A stretch of 64,000 nucleotides of DNA from Ashinkailepas kermadecensis (Eukaryota > Arthropoda > Thecostraca > Neolepadidae). A program made the position numbers and the translations under genes. The notes under the pieces were generated by a model. It did not search any database, had not been told where the DNA came from, and worked only from the letters and a program-made list of their open reading frames with translations. Of this stretch, positions 13,675 through 25,540 are shown in pieces (the first letter of the stretch is position 1; the number at the start of each line of letters is the position of its first letter). The stretch is from contig JAOTOM010004310.1 of the NCBI GenBank assembly GCA_034440615.1, forward strand, positions 186,001 to 250,000. Reading direction: 5' to 3'.

Positions 13675-13945
13675 GGCTTCGAAGCTGAAGCCACAATATG
13701 TTAGCAAACCGAAGCCAGCAGCTCAAAATGTCAAAGCTAAAGAGGAAGTCGAAGCCTGCAGCTCAAAGTGCTAGAAGCCGAAGCCGAAGTCGAACTGAAG
13801 CCAATTGTTAAAAAAAAGGCACGAAGCAGAATCCGAATCCGAAGCGGGCAGTTTAAAATGGCACGAAACCAAAACTGAAGCCAAATGCCGACAAAATAAT
13901 GGCTTCGGAAAGCTGAAATCGAAGCCGAAGCCAAATTTGCCCCCA
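13675..13945 (-). repeat. GAAGCC-word array, right member of inverted pair
   Basis: Degenerate GAAGCCGAAG words mixed with short unique DNA; complement of the 13005-13190 array. The 480 bp between them holds only CATAACC, GAGTGAGAACACATGA-type short repeats and no gene. Confidence 0.75.
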
Positions 13946-14750
13946 TGTCTGATTGGTAGGCATGATGGATGGGGAGGGGTGGAGTGCCTCGAGGGGTACT
14001 CGAATGCTCTGGAGGAGCGCCTTGCGCTGAACAATTCAAGAGTGGGGTGCACTTGGGAATCCTGGGTGGGCACCTTTTCTGCTCATGCTATCCATCTTAT
14101 ATCCTCGGCTAAACAAAAATCATGGGCTTAGGGGATGGAGAGCCCATTTCAATCCGAGGGGTGTCCATCTCCACGGAGAGGGAAGATGCCCTCTTCCAAT
14201 AGCAGGCCTGCCTAAGGACGGCAGGGCGACGTGAGGCTTGCGGTACTGGGCACGTTCTAAGACCGCTTACATGACTGTCAAAGCGTCTGAACTTCGAGAG
14301 GAGCATTTCTGCATTTCAAGTGTTTTATTGCTAGACACCAAAATATCACCGGTTTGTGGTAATAGCCGCTAGCGATTAGCATTGTCTCTTCTGCGCTTCT
14401 TGCAACAGCAACTATACAAATACAGCTGCACTAATTTAGAAACACCTCTGATGTTACGTCCGACTTATTCAGTAAGGGTGGCTGTGATGATTTGCGGAGT
14501 GTTCTGAATATATGCAACTAACCTTTTTGTAATTTAGAAAATCGCTCCATATTCAGCTTTCTGCATTTTGATGAACTCCAATTGCCATATACGCCATCAA
14601 GGTGATATCTTGAGGCCATGTTGCAGTCCCCCAGGATGAGGAGAGGGGGTGGCAAGCTACCGTCTGGCCCCTTCATGCAACTTGGGGGATCATGGTCTCA
14701 GTCCCCCTAGATCCGCTTGTAATCCCACCCCAGCTTGCAGATGCAACTGA
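13946..14750. other. Unannotated intergenic DNA with a MITE-family fragment
   Basis: At about 13970-14230 there are GGAGGGG, CTCGAGGGG and CCATCTCCACGGAGAGG blocks like those inside the CGGATCCAGG MITE family. No ends are visible. The rest is unrecognised. Confidence 0.4.
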
Positions 14751-15115
14751 CGGGATATCTTGAGTTGCTGTTCTGCTACAAGCACCTTTACGAGATATCT
14801 TGAGTTGCTGTTCTGCTACAGGCACCTTTACGGGATATCTTGAGTTGCTGTTCTGCTACAGGCACCTTTACGGGATATCTTGAGTTGCTGTTCTGCTACA
14901 GGCACCTTTACGGGATATCTTGACTTGCTGTTCTGCTACAGGCACCTTTACAGGATATCTTGAGTTGCTGTTCTGCTGCAGGCACCTTTACGGGATATCT
15001 TGAGTTGCTGTCCTGCTGCAGGCACCTTTACGGGATATCTTGAGTTGCTGTTCTGCTACAGGCACCTTTACGGAATATCTTGAGTTGCTGTTCTGCTGCA
15101 GACACCTTTACGGCC
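14750..15115. repeat. 40-bp minisatellite
   Basis: About nine highly similar units: TGAGTTGCTGTTCTGCTACA followed by GGCACCTTTACGGGATATCT. Low divergence suggests recent growth. Confidence 0.95.
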
Positions 15116-15885
15116 ACCGCCGAGTAAACCCGCTAAGCGGTTGGGAAGCAATCAATATTTATTATATATTAGCAATCAATATCAAATCAATTATTGGGGG
15201 CACACTATATAAAGCCGATCAAAATATGTCCCAGTCCCGCTTAAGCCAGAGAGGCTACATGGCTTTTCTTCGTGATTTTGTGCACTACGACAGAGTGCTT
15301 GGTAAGCATAAAATAGCTCCAATGATAATACGTTAAGAGAAACAAGACAATGCACTAACAGTCATGCCACCAAATGATTGTCTTGCTTTGAGCGTAATCT
15401 CCGATAGAAGTTGCATCGCAAACTCACCTAGGATGTCGTGAACATAAATTTAATTGTTTAACAAGATAGCTTGTTTATCTGGCTCGTACTGCGACATAGC
15501 AAGCACAACAGTCGAAATACAGCATTTAAGTGCTGGCGATTTAATAAAAAGCATTCCTTCTATTTAGGATTTAATAAAAAAAACTTCACTTGCCTCGCAT
15601 TGTTCCCGTCCCAGAATATCACGGAATCCCGACGTTCAAAGCCGTCTATCATGTCATGCGAGATGCCATACAATGGTACATCATATGTGCTTTGTCCGCA
15701 GAAAATTGAGTGCTTTGTGTTCACCAGCGAATGGGACCATGAATCCATCGTCGTGATGCGAAGCGAAGCCGTTCAACGTCTCCGAAATATGCAATGGAGA
15801 CACACTGACAGCTTCCTGGACATGCTGGGAGCGTCAATGAAAAGAAAGAAGCCCCATGGATAAGGTACAACTCGAGTTAAAATAG
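15116..15885. other. Unannotated region with two exon-like open stretches
   Basis: At 15224-15302 (+) an open stretch reads MSQSRLSQRGYMAFLRDFVH and stops at a GGTAAGC that could be a donor. At 15471-15863 (+) a 130-codon ORF includes EMPYNGTSYVLCPQKIECFV. Neither matches a family I recognise, and no splicing partner could be established. They may be exons of an unknown gene or chance ORFs. Confidence 0.25.
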
Positions 15886-15889
15886 CGTG

Positions 15890-16141
15890 GCTCCGGGACA
15901 GATAGAGGGAGAAGGCACTGGGACATGTGCCCCCATGGAAAAGTGGCGCCCCTCTGACCGGAAAGGCGCCCTTGCAAGGCTCGAGGGCACCCCTCTCAAT
16001 TGATTTTTTAGCAAAAGGCGCTCCTTCGGTAGGATCGAGCGCGCACTCTCCCCCCCACTCCCCTCGCTCAACGAATTTTCAGTCGAAGACTCTCCAAAGC
16101 CCCTCCAGGGACTTTGTGCCCCATTGAAAATTCCTGGATCC
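15890..16141 (-). mobile_element. Degraded copy of the CGGATCCAGG MITE family
   Basis: Ends resemble the family: CTCCGGGACAGATAGAGGGA on the left and ATTCCTGGATCCTCTCCCATG on the right. GGCGCCCTTGCAAGGCTCGA and similar interior blocks are present. No target-site duplication could be defined. Confidence 0.55.
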
Positions 16142-16197
16142 TCTCCCATGAACTCTAGAAAATGAGACCATTAATTTATGGTCTATGTACTAGGAAG

Positions 16198-18177
16198 TCA
16201 GGTCATGACCTATTTTGATGCCAGTGACCTACATTCCTCAGGCAACGTTGTATGCACAAGCGTTGTTCCAAACGTCTCATGGCATTCTCTTTCACGTCGC
16301 ATAAACTATTCCCTTCTATATCTCTTGTGAAATGTTTCGAATCCCAATATGCAACGGCGCCAAAAGCCCAGTCCCAACAGTCCCAACAGGCATTTATCGT
16401 AAAAATGCTCCAAATTCGTTAAATTCACATACAAATATGTCACAGTTGGCCTCAAACTGTTGCGCACCAAGTGATCTACAAGATGACAGCATGCAACAAT
16501 TATGTTATCACAAGTCAGGTCAAGATCTATTTTGATCCCGTGTGACCTGGATCCACCAGCCAATGTAAAAGCGTTGCTCCTGACGCTTTGTCCCACGTTG
16601 TTTTTTTGCGTCGCGCAAATCATTTTCTTCTATATATCTCATATTCAAGTTTTGGAATCCCAATATGACAACCATCCGTCAAAAACATGAGTGCCAACGG
16701 CTTGATAATTATACAATTGCTCTAAATTCGTAATATTCACATAGGTCACACATACTCAATTTAGAACACAACCTGATCTCCGAAAACGTCGGTGTCATTT
16801 CGTAGAACACATGGTCTAGGTTAATTGTGAGAAGAAATGGACGATTTCCTTGCTTGCCATGATTGAAAGTAAAATAAGGTGAAACGCTTTGGCCCACATT
16901 GACAAGGAATGCTGTGTTTTTAAGAAAAATTAGATATATTAGATCTCAAACTTTTCGATCATGGATCATTTTCAAGAGTGACAATAGTTTGTACACATCA
17001 ATTCACGACAAAAATCATACACTGAAATCACGCTCCGAATTCGAATCGCATCCCACCTTCACATCTCGCATGCACTAAGATTAGTGCATGCGAGATGTGA
17101 AGGTGATTTCTTGTTCAGGCGATAAAATATGCGAGGATGCGATTCGAATTCGAAGCGTGATTTCAGTGTATGATTTTTGTCATGAATTGATGTGTACAAA
17201 CTATTGTCACTCTTGAAAATGATCCATGATCGAAAAGTTTGAAATCTAATATATCTAATTTTTATTAAAAACACAGCATTCCTTGTCAATGTGGGCCAAA
17301 ACGTTTCACCTTATTTTACTTTCAATCATGGTCTAAGTTAGTTTGAATCCAAACATGTGATGAACTTAAAAAATAAACTATGTGTGAATTCATATGCGAA
17401 TCTAAGATAATTAGATAATTTGTCATATTACTAAGCCGTTGCACGTAGTTTTTTTTTGGATGGACCATCGCTATATTGTGATTCAGAATATTCAATAATG
17501 ACGATAGAAAGAAATGTTTTGCGCTACGTGAAAGCTGATGCCATAGTACTTCTTGAATAACATTTTTATGTTGCCGGAGGCATTCAGGTCCTGCGGGATT
17601 AAAATAGATCATAAGTCAGCCTGCAACAACATTTATCAATAATAGTGTCATCTCGTTGATCCCATGGTTTGTGCCAGCCTGAAGGCAAACATTGCTTGTT
17701 ATATGTGAATTTTACGGATTTCTGGCACCTAGGTATCAAAGGCCTGTTGGTAGTTCGTTTTCGGTGGACTGTCGCCAACTTGGTATTCGAAATTATTTAA
17801 TGGAATAGACAGACGGAAATAGCTTGTGCGACGAGCCAGAGCATGCCATAAAATATCTGGAGCAATGTTTTTACCTCAACGGAGGCGTTACACGGGGTCA
17901 AAATATGTCGGACCTGATCTCCAAGAACATATATTATTATTGGCGTAACTTTGTAGAGCACGTTTACGGATTTAGATCATTTGTGTATTCAAAGACCTCT
18001 GTAACTTACTTTTTGGGAACCGTTGCCATATTGGGATTCAAAATCGTGCGCAAGAGTGATCGAAGGAAATGGTTCGCTTGGTGCGATAGAGCATATCATA
18101 AAGCGTCTGGAGGTTTCAGGTTTCACCTCGCCTGGGGCACCCAGGTTTCGTGAGATAAAAATAGGTCATGACCTAAC
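16198..18177. repeat. About 2-kb palindromic repeat complex
   Basis: Both borders carry the 12-bp palindrome AGGTCATGACCT beside an (A)n/(T)n tract, in mirrored orientation (about 16198 and 18177). Inside are diverged 250-320-bp subunits in both orientations: 16198 and 16517 are direct copies about 319 bp apart, and 17773 and 18026 are direct copies about 253 bp apart. 'AATCCCAATATG' words on the left answer 'CATATTGGGATT' on the right. The centre is a near-perfect inverted repeat (16857-17331). No protein is encoded. It is probably a foldback-type element or an inverted satellite cluster. Confidence 0.75.
16857..17331. repeat. Near-perfect inverted repeat (central hairpin)
   Basis: Arms 16857-17077 and about 17080-17331 are almost identical complements; the right arm has an extra block of about 33 bp near 17105-17137. 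The innermost part, around 17055-17103, pairs perfectly: CTTCACATCTCGCATGCACT faces its complement across a 2-3-base loop. Confidence 0.93.
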
Positions 18178-18207
18178 GTGTGACAACATAGGTCATTAAG
18201 GTGTCAT

Positions 18208-18490
18208 CTTGTGGAGGGGAACATTTCCTCGGAGGTGCACCTTCGGCGGAAGAATTTGTTGAATATGATGGAGGGAGGAGCAGGGGGTGGGGGGGGGAGG
18301 GTGCACTCGAGTATACCGAAGGGGTGCCATTTCCACTGAAAAGAATGTCCTTGACGGACAAATTCACGTAGTAGGGGAGGGGGGGGGAGGACGTGCACGC
18401 GAGCCTTCCTGAAGGGGCGTTTTTGCCGGCCGGGAGGCGCCATCTTTCCATGGGGAGGGAGAGGGGTGCACATGCGCCCAACGTCCTGTC
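18208..18490. mobile_element. CGGATCCAGG-family MITE fragment
   Basis: Blocks TTTCCTCGGAGG, CACCTTCGGCGGAA and TTCCTGAAGGGGCGTTTTTG parallel the interior of 24905-25195. Termini are lost; poly-G runs interrupt it. Confidence 0.5.
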
Positions 18491-18867
18491 CTGCATCGGC
18501 CTCTGGTGTGCCCTACCAAATGGTACGCATTTACGTATAAATATTGGCGCAACACACTTCCACTTGCGTACATTAAACCACGAACGTTGATCTCTGAAAT
18601 TCATTGGGGGGAGGGGGGGGGGAGGCGATACATGAAGGGAATGCGCGAGTCCAAATGGATTGGGGGAGGGGGGGGAGACACACTCCATACGGTCCCATGC
18701 TAAAAGTAATTTTTTTTTTTTGGGGGGAGCACTTGCGCCTGAAAAGTATCAAAACGACACCCCAGTATTAACCATTAACCATATACGGGGATCAGTCTTC
18801 TGGGTTTTCACGGCGCTGTGCAGTGATCCGTTTTAACCTCGCAGTATTTATCATCTATCATCATTCA

Positions 18868-19153
<286 letters not shown>

Positions 19154-19539
19154 TCACTCATTCACTCATTCTTCGCTTCAGAATGGGATATCCTCTGGAG
19201 AATATCGAAGCAATTATGTGCAGCGGGGATGGAGGGGGACTTATTCGTCGGTGAAAGCGTTCTTTTTTCATGACATTTTGTTTGGGTCGGCCCCTCTCCC
19301 CTTAAGAAAATCCTGACTGCGCCACTGATTTCACAGTACTCCCGGTGAGCCTGACAGTGATCAGCAGCCGGGTTAATTGAGATGAAGTTGCGAGCGCGGT
19401 GATTAGGCATTCTGGAGCGTGCGTCAGATACATTGCATCATCTCGCGCCGCGCGTCCAATACCAGTGACGATACCATCGAATCTTTTCCGCCGACTATTT
19501 CCAGAACGAGTGGTCGGCGCGACCGCTATGGATTAGTAG

Positions 19540-20285
19540 CCGGCCAGTGTCGCAGTAACGGCCACGGCCGGGCCAGCCAGTGTCGCAGTAACGACCACGG
19601 TCGGGCTACATTGTCTGGTCACGGTCGGGTCGGCCAGTGTCCCAGTGACGGCCACGGTCGGGCTACATTGTCTGGTCACGGTTGGGTCGGCCAGTGTCGC
19701 AGTGACGGCCACGGTCGGGCTACATTATCTGGCCGCGGTCGGGTCAGCCAGTGTCGCAGTGACGGCCACGGTCGGGCCTGCCAGTGTCGCAGTAACGGCC
19801 ACGGTCGGGCTACATTGTCCGGCTACCGTCGGATCGGCCAGTGCCACAGTGACGGCCACGGTCGGGCTACATTGTCTGGCCACGGTCGGATCCACCAGTG
19901 TCGCAGTGACGGCCACGGTCAGGCTACATTGTCTGGCCACGGCCGGGCCGGCCAGTATCGCAGTAACGGCCACGGTCGGGCTACATTGTTCTGCACGAGA
20001 AACAGTACTGGCACGCTATCAGGCTCCAGGCCAAGGAGCGTCAGGTCAGATCATGAGCTGACAGCCGTCACAAGGTCGGGCTATGAGCTGAGGGTCGTCA
20101 CAATGCCTGGTCGGGACCTGAGCGCCGTTGTAGGGTCAGGTTCAAATCCGGGGAACGCCACAAGGTCGGACTATGTACTGAAGTCCGTCACAATGTCAGA
20201 TCGGGGCCCGAAGGCCGTCAAAGAGTCAGGTCCGAAGCCGAGCAATGCCGCAAGATCAGGTCATGAGCTGAGGACTAGGAACTGA
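19540..20285. repeat. 57-bp minisatellite followed by about 42-bp degenerate repeats
   Basis: Units built from GCCAGTGTCGCAGTGACGGC, CACGGTCGGGCTACATTGTC and TGGCCACGGTCGGGTCG run to about 19990, followed by looser repeats with GAGCTGAGGGTCGTCACAA-type words. A 288-codon + ORF across it is a repeat artefact. Confidence 0.88.
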
Positions 20286-20460
20286 TGAATTATTGGTGAG
20301 GTTCGGAGCTGAGTGTTGGCCCAGGGTTAGGTCAAGCGCTGCGTATGCCATCAAATCAGGTTTTGACCAAGATTAGAACATATTCTGGTCGGCTGACACA
20401 TGAATAAGGATTGAAAACCGGCCATTTCAATTATGGCATTGTGCTGTATATGCATAAACC

Positions 20461-20608
<148 letters not shown>

Positions 20609-22325
20609 TGTATACATACCTGGTGTTATTTAAGCATCCACGCTAGGAATTGTTGGAGACTTGTCCTGGTTCGTATATGTATAATGCAGACCTCGCTCCG
20701 TGACAACTTGTCCGAAAATAAATCTGCCGATATTTACCTTCTTTTGGCAGGGCTCACGGGTCAAGCAAAGCGGCCACGGCTTGCCATGCAACGAGCTCAG
20801 TCCCAACAGTTGTCACACAGTCACTGACTCGCGTCTCTCCAAGGTTCGTGCCACGAAGTACTATTCGGCACTGTGACGGTCGCCATCCAACAGCACCTCT
20901 GCTCGAACCGTCCACCCAACTCCGTCTCCGGCGTAGCTCAACAGCGTCCAGCCCTGCCCCAGTCTCGAGGCCCTCGAGTTCCCGACGTGTAGCTCCAGGC
21001 GGCCACTACCTTCCCCACCAGTAGGGGAATGCGCCGCCTTTACTGACCAGTCCGGGCGCAGTGCTTATCACGGCTGCCTTTGGCTGCCAGCCAGAGATGA
21101 GCTGCGAGCGCCTCGCTGCACGCGGCCTGGTAGGTGGTGCCTGATGGCTGGTGGCCTCACCACCACTTGGTGATTCAGCACCAGTGGTGCACAGCACCGG
21201 CGCGACGTCAGAGAGCGGCTGGCTGAAGGTATCCGAGGTCGCGCACGCCTGCAGTCGAACAAAAGCCGCGGCAACAAAACGGCTGACGGTGGACGGGCTG
21301 AGACCGGCGACGCCATCGATGAATTGCCGGCCGTCGGCGGCCAGCTGACGCTACATAGTGGCTGGCACGGGTAGAGCCATAATGTTGGATTCAAATGGAA
21401 ACGCTGCTACATAAATGACACAGTATTATTGGATCCATAGAGAAAGTTGCAACTTCGTTGGGTGTGAGCACATGCACCCATGTTTGTGCACAGAACGGTC
21501 CCATCTATTATAACCATAATTACTTGGATCGTTTAGTGCTTGTTGGATGTAAGGCATGATTTTGCACATTATGCGCTTTTACAGTGGCCGTCCTTACAAT
21601 GATTCGGATGTTGATTAAACGAATTGTATTATATCTCGTGGAGGATATATATATATACTCTGACGATTTTTCAATCCGTCTTATGATGTCACTTGTTTGA
21701 ATGTATGTGACCATGGGTTGTGCCCGAAATATAATGCGTTTAATCAAACTTCCGGATCATTGCCAGGACGGTCATTTAAAACGTCATTCGGTACATAATT
21801 ACTTGGATTAACTTCAACTTAATGAAAATATTTATCAGAAGCATGTGACAACCAGTGGTATAGCGAGGGGAGGTGGCAGTTGCCATCCCCCTGAGAGGTT
21901 GTGGGACCCACAAGAATCGCGCCGGGGTCCGAAAAAAATTGGCGTTCTGCCCAGCGCCCGGTCATCAAATGTGCAGCCCGCTCATAGAACTAACTGCGGC
22001 TTAACGCTGTCCTGACGATGAGAGCCGCGTTCTGCCCACTGCCGGCCCGCTCATGGCAAATTTGCCGGCGCACCGGCTGGGAGGACAAGAGTGGGCGCGC
22101 CGGCGCCAATCGGGACGTCTGGGCTCAGCGAGGCGAGTGCCTCACTTTTAAATCACTGCCAGCCGGCGACACAGTCCGCCGGTATCACCTCACAATGGGC
22201 TCCGACTGTGATCTGGACACTGCCAGCTGTCGCTCGCGGCGTCATACAATGTCGCCAGAGCCGGCAAGTTTCACGGCTGGCACGCCGTTGCGTGCGTCTT
22301 TCGTAAAAAATAGCTTCCATTAAGT
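20609..22325. other. Unannotated intergenic DNA
   Basis: Two GC-richer patches (20800-21360 and 22010-22300) have short overlapping ORFs on both strands but no recognised domain. CAGTGGTATAGCGAGG at about 21853 resembles a hAT terminus with no partner seen. Confidence 0.35.
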
Positions 22326-22860
22326 CAAATAATTGCCGGTCGTTGGGAGGCAGGGCCAACCAATCGTACCACGACAGGGCCACCCAATCATTGCTAGCCG
22401 TTAGGTGGCAGGGCCACCCAATCCTACCACGACAGGGCTACCCAATCATTGCTAGCCGTTAGGTGGCAGGGCCACCCAATCCTACCACGACAGGGCCACC
22501 CAATCATTGCTAGCCGTTAGGTGGCAGGGCCACCCAATCCTACCACGACAGGGCTACCCAATCATTGCGGGTCGTTGTGAGGAAGATCCACCCAATCGTA
22601 CCACGACAGGGCCACCCAATCATTGCTAGCCGTTAGGTGGCAGGGCCACCCAATCCTACCACGACAGGGCTACCCAATCATTGCGGGTCGTTGTGAGGAA
22701 GAGCCACCCAATCGTACCACGACAGGGCCACCCAATCATTGCTAGCCGTTAGGTGGCAGGGCCACCCAATCCTACCACGACAGGGCTACCCAATCATTGC
22801 GGGTCGTTGTGAGGAAGAGCCACCCAATCGTACCACGACAGGGCCATCCAACTCCATCAC
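22325..22860. repeat. 58-bp minisatellite rich in CCAAT, with higher-order pattern
   Basis: Units contain CCACCCAATCATTGCTAGCC, GTTAGGTGGCAGGG, and CCACCCAATCCTACCACGAC. Two unit types (GCTAGCCGTTAGGTGGCAG and GCGGGTCGTTGTGAGGAAG) alternate in a larger period in the right half. Each unit carries two CCAAT words. Confidence 0.92.
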
Positions 22861-23472
22861 AAGCATTCGCTTTGATACTTTATTGCTACGATAACACACA
22901 TTGGCATCGGGAAAAGGTCGTGTTGGCTGCACAGTCGGCCAGAGAGCGTGTGCCTGAACACCGAATTGGTGATTAATTTACTTGATCGTAGATAATAATT
23001 CATCACTTCGCGATGTGGCAGCACATCGCTTGGTTTGAGATATTCGACGGTAGCTGCAGATCGCATGATGTATACGTCTATAACCGCAAGAAAACCAACA
23101 CAATAAAGTCAGCTCAAAACCCACTCCGGAGAGTGGGTACGATACCGAATCACTCACAGGCCGCCACTAAACCGCACTGTCGGCCATTGGACCACAGGGT
23201 CAGCAAGCGAACCACAGGGTGGGCCAGTGAACCACAGGGTCAGCAAGCGAACCACAGTGACAGTAAGTGAGTCGCAAAGTCAAACTTTGTACGACGCGCC
23301 CGGATGGTAGGCCGCACGCCACACAGCCCATACAACAACAGCAACAGCAACAATACCGCTTCGTAGTGGCAGCCTTCAGCCTGAAGAACTGCTGGCTATC
23401 ATTCATGAATACACGGCGGCCAGCTGACACGGATTCTGTCCAACAGCTGTCCTTCAACTGCAACACTGATCA
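22861..23472. other. Unannotated intergenic DNA
   Basis: A short 20-bp-type repeat with GAACCACAGGGTCAGCAAGC lies at about 23180-23265, and a CAA/CAG-type run (AACAACAGCAACAGCAACAA) at 23333-23352. No gene recognised. Confidence 0.4.
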
Positions 23473-23473
23473 A

Positions 23474-23700
23474 GGCATCACGTGACCTGTGAGTGGTGCA
23501 ACACTGGTCAAGGCATCACGTGACCTGGGGCGCGTCACGTGACCTGGGGCGCATCACGTGACCTGAGGCGCATCACGTGACCTGGGGCGCATCACGTGAC
23601 CTGGGGCGCGTCACGTGACCTGGGGCGCATCACGTGACCTGGGGCGCATCACGTGACCTGAGGCACATCACGTGACCTGGGGCGCATCACGTGACCTGTG
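23474..23700. repeat. 19-bp minisatellite of CACGTG E-boxes
   Basis: Units read TCACGTGACCTGGGGCGCA. There are 11 CACGTG sites: ten in a perfect 19-bp phase from 23517 to about 23693, and one separate at 23479. Eight or more have the extended palindrome TCACGTGA. Confidence 0.95.
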
Positions 23701-24896
23701 GGTGGTGCAACACGTAGGGGTGAGTCCAAGGGGCAAGACCATGCCCAAACCCACACAAAACAGGACCGACTTTTAGGATGTGAGAAAGTTTCATGCGGTT
23801 TCTTGTATTGCTATCTAAGGGCATATTATCATAGAAAGAGGAGGACGCAAGCTGCCACGACTATGATCCATCCCAAGACATAGATGGTTAGCCTGGAAGT
23901 CCTGCAATGAAAGACTGGATGAAATGCAGGGAAGCTTACAACAGAACCACGCCAATCCAATTAGGTCGACAGTAGGAAAACTATTGAGACAGCATTGGTT
24001 TAAACCCAACCTTATTCTAGTATTGTCCAAGCCCAAGAGCTTTTCAGAAGAGTTTATTGGTTTGTTTGTTTGTTCGATCCAAGCACTTCGTCCCTTTCCA
24101 GGATCCACCCTCTCCTCCCAGGTGATCGACTAGATCCGTCTTTGGCAGCATGCTGATAAAATTTATACATACATTTACCAATTAACTGACCAGATCAGGT
24201 AGCATTAGTATGACTGTGCCTACTTCCCTATTGAATAGGAAATTATTCCTATATATTTGGAGTACCTTGCAACCATTAAATAACCGAACATTGTTTAATT
24301 GTTACCAGCGGACTATGGAACGTTGGCTTCCAGAAGAAGCAGCATCTTCAGATCACCAGTGGCTCGGGGGCGGCGACATGGCAATGATATTGAAGTGGAG
24401 TGATGTTATTTACACCAGTGCACTTGTAGGTAGAGCCGCAATCATCTGGCACATTTCGAGAGGTAGAGGGTAGAGGAGCGGCGGCTCACGTGTGGTGTTG
24501 GCAGCTCCACTGTTCGGTGTCAGACTGAGATCACGCTCTTTGATTTTAGGTCTTTAAAAAGAATCTCCAAGTCGTGTGATGAACTTGAATTAATATCACA
24601 TTCTGTTCGAATAGTAAGTTGAGATAGTGTAACATTTGCCCATGATAAATCCTCATTTTCCCTCCCCCACTCCCACCCCACCAACAAAACCTAGGACATC
24701 ACTTGACTTCTGTATTCGCGGTCTATGTGATCAGATGGCATGTACTGCCTCTGGACAACAGAGGCGTCAGAGCCGCAGCGTACATAGCGCCGGAGCCAAT
24801 CAGCCAGTCTACATGGCACTATTTTTATCTGCACACAAACCATCCGGCTGACTCTGACCAACATTGTCTTGGTGTTCAAGCGTCTAATAAAAATCC
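23701..24896. other. Unannotated intergenic DNA
   Basis: No recognisable gene or repeat. ORFs are under 110 codons. Confidence 0.4.
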
Positions 24897-24904
24897 TGAG
24901 CCAT

Positions 24905-25195
24905 CAGAAACGGATCCAGGAATTGTCATGGCGGATGAGGAGGGGTATATTTCCTCGGAGGGGCGCCTTCGGCGGGAAAATTCGCTGAGCGGGAGGGCAA
25001 TTGAGCATACTGCAGGGATGCATTTCCTCTGAAAGGAGCATCTCTGACTGACATATACGTTCAGCTGGGGAGAGGCAGTGCTCTCGAGTCTCGCTTTAGG
25101 AGTGGCTTTCCGGGCCGGAGTGGCGTCACACGTCCATGGAGGGTGTGGGGGGGGGGGGGGACACACGCATCCAGTGCCCCCTGTATCCTCCCCTG
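24905..25195 (+). mobile_element. hAT-superfamily MITE with perfect 8-bp target-site duplication
   Basis: 291 bp bounded by CAGAAACGGATCCAGG and CTGTATCCTCCCCTG (imperfect terminal inverted repeats). It is flanked on both sides by TGAGCCAT (24897-24904 and 25196-25203). The 8-bp duplication and CAG...CTG termini are typical of hAT elements. No transposase is inside. This is the best-bounded copy of a family scattered through the window. Confidence 0.9.
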
Positions 25196-25312
25196 TGAGC
25201 CATAAGTCGTCGGACGTGAAAAATGCATGCAGAACGCAATAAAATAATACACCTGGATGACTCACCAACTTCAATTTCGGTACTTCAATATTCAATTTCG
25301 GCACTATATATA

Positions 25313-25313
25313 C

Positions 25314-25368
<55 letters not shown>
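25313..25368. repeat. (TA)n microsatellite
   Basis: About 55 bp of TA. Confidence 0.97.
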
Positions 25369-25371
<3 letters not shown>

Positions 25372-25540
25372 CAAAATGTAATAGATGTGTTTCATAGCAA
25401 TGCATACTTAACATGAAAATCACAATTACTGTTGTCACCAGCGCTTCTGATAAGAAATGTTACCCTTAACGTACATCTGGAAAACAGACCACAAACACAA
25501 ACTGCGCAATGGTTCAGCGGTCGGCAGTACTTTGCTCAAG

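Noticed and set aside
19419..20285. 288-codon ORF
   Set aside because: The translation is a 57-bp tandem repeat read in one frame; no domain.
22325..22860. Possible CRISPR-like repeat-spacer array
   Set aside because: Units are contiguous tandem repeats without unique spacers, and the sequence is eukaryotic.
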